Source: Tubulanus polymorphus (Eukaryota > Nemertea > Palaeonemertea > Tubulaniformes > Tubulanidae). Taken from it: a stretch of DNA of 64,000 bases. This document shows, one piece after another, positions 63,167 to 64,000 of the stretch. The stretch lies in assembly GCF_964204645.1 (NCBI RefSeq), contig NC_134027.1, forward strand, positions 5,382,485 through 5,446,484, written 5' to 3'. The translations under genes were made by a program, and so were the position numbers. The notes under the pieces were generated by a model, which saw only the letters and a program-made list of their open reading frames with translations, was not told the origin of the DNA and did not search any database. How positions within the stretch are numbered: position 1 is the first letter of the stretch; each line of letters opens with the position of its first letter.

Positions 63167-64000
63167 CTACTGACATTGGTCAAGTAATGCTTTATTTGAA
63201 CGCACTGCAAAAATGCGCCCCTCTGCAGTTCGAATGTATACACCTTTTTGAGTTTTAATCACCATAATCTGTTGTCCAGCTGGGATTCTAGATGGAGTCC
63301 CGCTGTCTGTACTCGTGTTTGTACCAGGCATAACAATGTCAGTGGTCGTTACGACTTGGTGAACGGACACACCAGAGTTCTGTAATTGCTGCGATGCGAG
63401 GAATGGAGGACGAACTTTCTGATGCGGCTGCATTGGAATCGGAGTCGGTAATGTTGGATGTAAAAGAGGTGCATCATATGGTCTACGGTTTGCTATCATA
63501 GGATTCGGTCTCATTGTAGCAGAATGTCCCGCTGCAGTAGGATAATAGGCCGCGTACGATGGCCTCTGGTATGTTAAATTGCGTTTCTTTTCACGCTCAT
63601 ATCTTTGCCGAGCTAAACGTTTCTCAGCTTTGGTCAGTTTACATTCTTTCTGATCGAGCAGTAACGATTCATGGTTAAACGGAGCTTTCGTTAACCATCC
63701 TATCACCGAAAATAGAACGCGAGATAGTACTTCATCTTCAATGACGGGCAAATCAGCTAGATCAACTGAAGGCATGTCTTTGTCTTCGTATTCAAGTAAC
63801 GAATCAACCTGACGACGACTGAAGTTATTATTTGGATTCATTTCGTCGACAACGCGGTCGGCGACAGTTTGCTTCGAAACCTGACGCTGATATATTTTAT
63901 TCTCCAGCGTATTATCGGTGACAAGACGATAAATGTGGCACGGTTTCGTTTGTCCGTAACGATAAATTCTACACACAGCCTGAGCGTCATGACACGGATT
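63167..64000 (-). CDS. RAD54L2: SNF2-family helicase RAD54L2/ARIP4, C-terminal exon (partial)
   Basis: One open exon running off the right edge. At the edge, NPCHDAQAVCRIYRYGQTKP is helicase motif VI (QAxxRxxRxGQ) of SNF2 ATPases, followed by CHIYRLVTDNTLENKIYQRQ and SKQTVADRVVDEMNPNNNFSRR, as in ARIP4/RAD54L2. Downstream are a charged stretch (KLTKAEKRLARQRYEREKKR) and a Pro/Gln/Ser-rich tail ending SNKALLDQCQ. The vertebrate protein is a nuclear DNA-dependent ATPase that modulates androgen receptor and helps remove trapped TOP2. The tail is shorter than I recall for vertebrates. About 280 residues are visible. Confidence 0.88.
   Translation of the reverse strand, partial: NPCHDAQAVCRIYRYGQTKPCHIYRLVTDNTLENKIYQRQVSKQTVADRVVDEMNPNNNFSRRQVDSLLEYEDKDMPSVDLADLPVIEDEVLSRVLFSVIGWLTKAPFNHESLLLDQKECKLTKAEKRLARQRYEREKKRNLTYQRPSYAAYYPTAAGHSATMRPNPMIANRRPYDAPLLHPTLPTPIPMQPHQKVRPPFLASQQLQNSGVSVHQVVTTTDIVMPGTNTSTDSGTPSRIPAGQQIMVIKTQKGVYIRTAEGRIFAVRSNKALLDQCQ

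Overview
The window is eukaryotic nuclear DNA from a bilaterian invertebrate. Its genes are intron-rich with GT-AG junctions, it is AT-rich between genes, and it carries animal-only families (C/EBP, TBK1, INTS9, SPIDR, FBXO7). Gene make-up, frequent ACATGTA-type words, long (AT)n tracts and many small inverted-repeat elements suggest a lophotrochozoan, perhaps a mollusc. The species cannot be fixed from the sequence alone. I joined exons by hand from splice signals and homology remembered from the families; for MRPL38, C/EBP, OTUD6B, FBXO7, the ABHD gene, the kringle gene and the pathogen-related gene the exon lengths sum to exact reading frames.

Layout, left to right: 5' part of a D-2-hydroxyacid dehydrogenase (-, leaves the window at 1); MRPL38 (+, 1529-3390); INTS9 (-, 3742-7659); C/EBP-gamma-like (-, 8845-9207) head to head with a C/EBP (+, 10546-11199), with C/EBP-type sites between them; a long AT-rich stretch with an (AT)n tract and a young 1.8-kb non-autonomous LTR retrotransposon (15305-17125) that encodes an unfamiliar 294-residue protein; about 6 kb without genes; SPIDR (-, 23021-28934); RABGGTA (-, 29793 to about 32.7 kb); a 5'-truncated LINE; OTUD6B (+, 34412-37019) tail to tail with TBK1 (-, 37594-41332); a 109-bp hairpin element and a 2.95-kb inverted-repeat element holding a 190-bp satellite; FBXO7 (+, 45384-49002); an ABHD4/ABHD5-type hydrolase (-, 49814-52253) with nested MITEs in an intron; a secreted single-kringle protein (-, 53049-55103) with a roughly 690-bp (AT)n tract in its last intron; an animal relative of the plant 'pathogen-related protein' (-, 56044-58233); about 5 kb of non-coding DNA with a 146-bp hairpin; and the 3' exon of RAD54L2/ARIP4 (-, 63167 to beyond 64000).

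The genes are mostly unrelated housekeeping and signalling genes, not an operon-like system. Two things stand out. First, the order CEBPG - CEBP - SPIDR, with RABGGTA and an ABHD4-like gene close by, resembles several human C/EBP neighbourhoods (CEBPA/CEBPG, CEBPD/SPIDR, and ABHD4/CEBPE/RABGGTA on 14q11-q12), as expected if one ancestral C/EBP locus was later duplicated in vertebrates. Second, the mobile-element content is rich: a nearly identical-LTR element with its own non-RT protein, and a transposon-like unit carrying a higher-order satellite between TBK1 and FBXO7.
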